Below, one piece after another: positions 30,842 to 31,057 of a DNA stretch of 31,057 nt (position 1 is its first letter; each line of letters starts with the position of its first letter). The translations under genes and the position numbers were made by a program. Origin of the DNA: an uncultured Collinsella sp. (lineage in GTDB: Bacteria > Actinomycetota > Coriobacteriia > Coriobacteriales > Coriobacteriaceae); the NCBI GenBank assembly GCA_900757615.1, contig CAAEON010000020.1:1-31057 (forward strand). The letters are read 5' to 3'. Under the pieces are notes generated by a model. The model searched no databases. It had not been told where the DNA came from and saw nothing but the letters and a program-made list of their open reading frames with translations.

Positions 30842-31057
30842 ATGGCAAATATGAGTACTGTTGCTATCGTAGTGTCATATTGCCGGCATAAGATAATAGA
30901 CATAACAGAAAATATGTTCATTAACCTTAACACATATAAGCCCGCTATAGAACTATTTGAGTTCAAGACTTTAGTCTGCTGGGCGCGCAGCGGCCAGCTT
31001 CAACCCACCCGCTATGCGGGTGGAGACAAACGGCTTTACAAAGCCACCCCTCCGACC
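30842..31057 (+). other. AT-rich right edge with an open frame to the window end
   Basis: From the ATG at 30842 the frame stays open for 72 codons to the window edge, but no ribosome-binding site is seen and the codon usage is unlike the neighbours. A perfect CCACCCGC/GCGGGTGG hairpin with a TAT loop (31005-31023) and GGCTTT/AAAGCC (31032-31045) follow. It could be the start of a transferred gene or the end of an IS200/IS605-like element; neither is established. Confidence 0.25.

Noticed and set aside
31005..31023. IS200/IS605 terminal hairpin
   Set aside because: Only a short palindrome is seen and no transposase gene lies within the window, so the call is not supported.

Overview
This window looks like the chromosome of a high-GC, anaerobic, gut-type actinobacterium of the class Coriobacteriia, most likely Collinsella. 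That placement is an inference from the GC-rich codon usage, the 7-TM membrane-anchored LuxR regulators, the agmatine deiminase genes and the long hairpin-rich spacers; no rRNA or tRNA gene is present to test it. Almost all genes are recognisable housekeeping or accessory metabolism. No phage, complete insertion sequence or CRISPR array is visible.

Layout. 74-4268: galactose genes galK-galT (minus strand, TAATG-coupled) divergent from a LacI-type regulator, with three copies of a 12-bp operator-like word between them. 4398-5558: an FprA-type flavodiiron protein. 5625-7621: a DeoR-type regulator divergent from a class II (GatY/FbaA-like) aldolase. 7944-9562: a HAD phosphatase and an AraC-type regulator. 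10051-11037: a Nudix hydrolase fused to a Vsr-like endonuclease. 11182-14158: a BceAB-like ABC transporter pair. 14488-23299: an agmatine/putrescine region made of putrescine carbamoyltransferase, two paralogous APC antiporters and agmatine deiminase, bracketed by two paralogous membrane LuxR regulators. 23615-26716: an amidohydrolase and a MATE exporter. 26968-28137: a DUF4143-type ATPase preceded by four 23-bp tandem repeats. 28512-30608: a GNAT acetyltransferase and DAHP synthase.

How the genes fit together. Agmatine imported in exchange for putrescine would be deiminated by AguA to N-carbamoylputrescine, then split by the carbamoyltransferase into putrescine and carbamoyl phosphate. The carbamate kinase that would harvest ATP is not in the window. 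The two membrane LuxR proteins are the obvious candidate regulators. A shared ACCGTTYGCGGT word lies upstream of both the carbamoyltransferase and the amidohydrolase.

The most unusual content is non-coding. Two 119-nt elements (14261-14379 and 28223-28341) are 105/119 identical without gaps, fold into the same long stem, show a compensated G-C to A-T change, and sit in the same order of flanking hairpins. A second family of hairpins carries a constant GGGACAG word next to stems that vary with compensation (5582, 14453, 23487, 26766, 28412, 30706). The spacers between the agmatine genes, especially 20001-20540, are packed with long paired structures.
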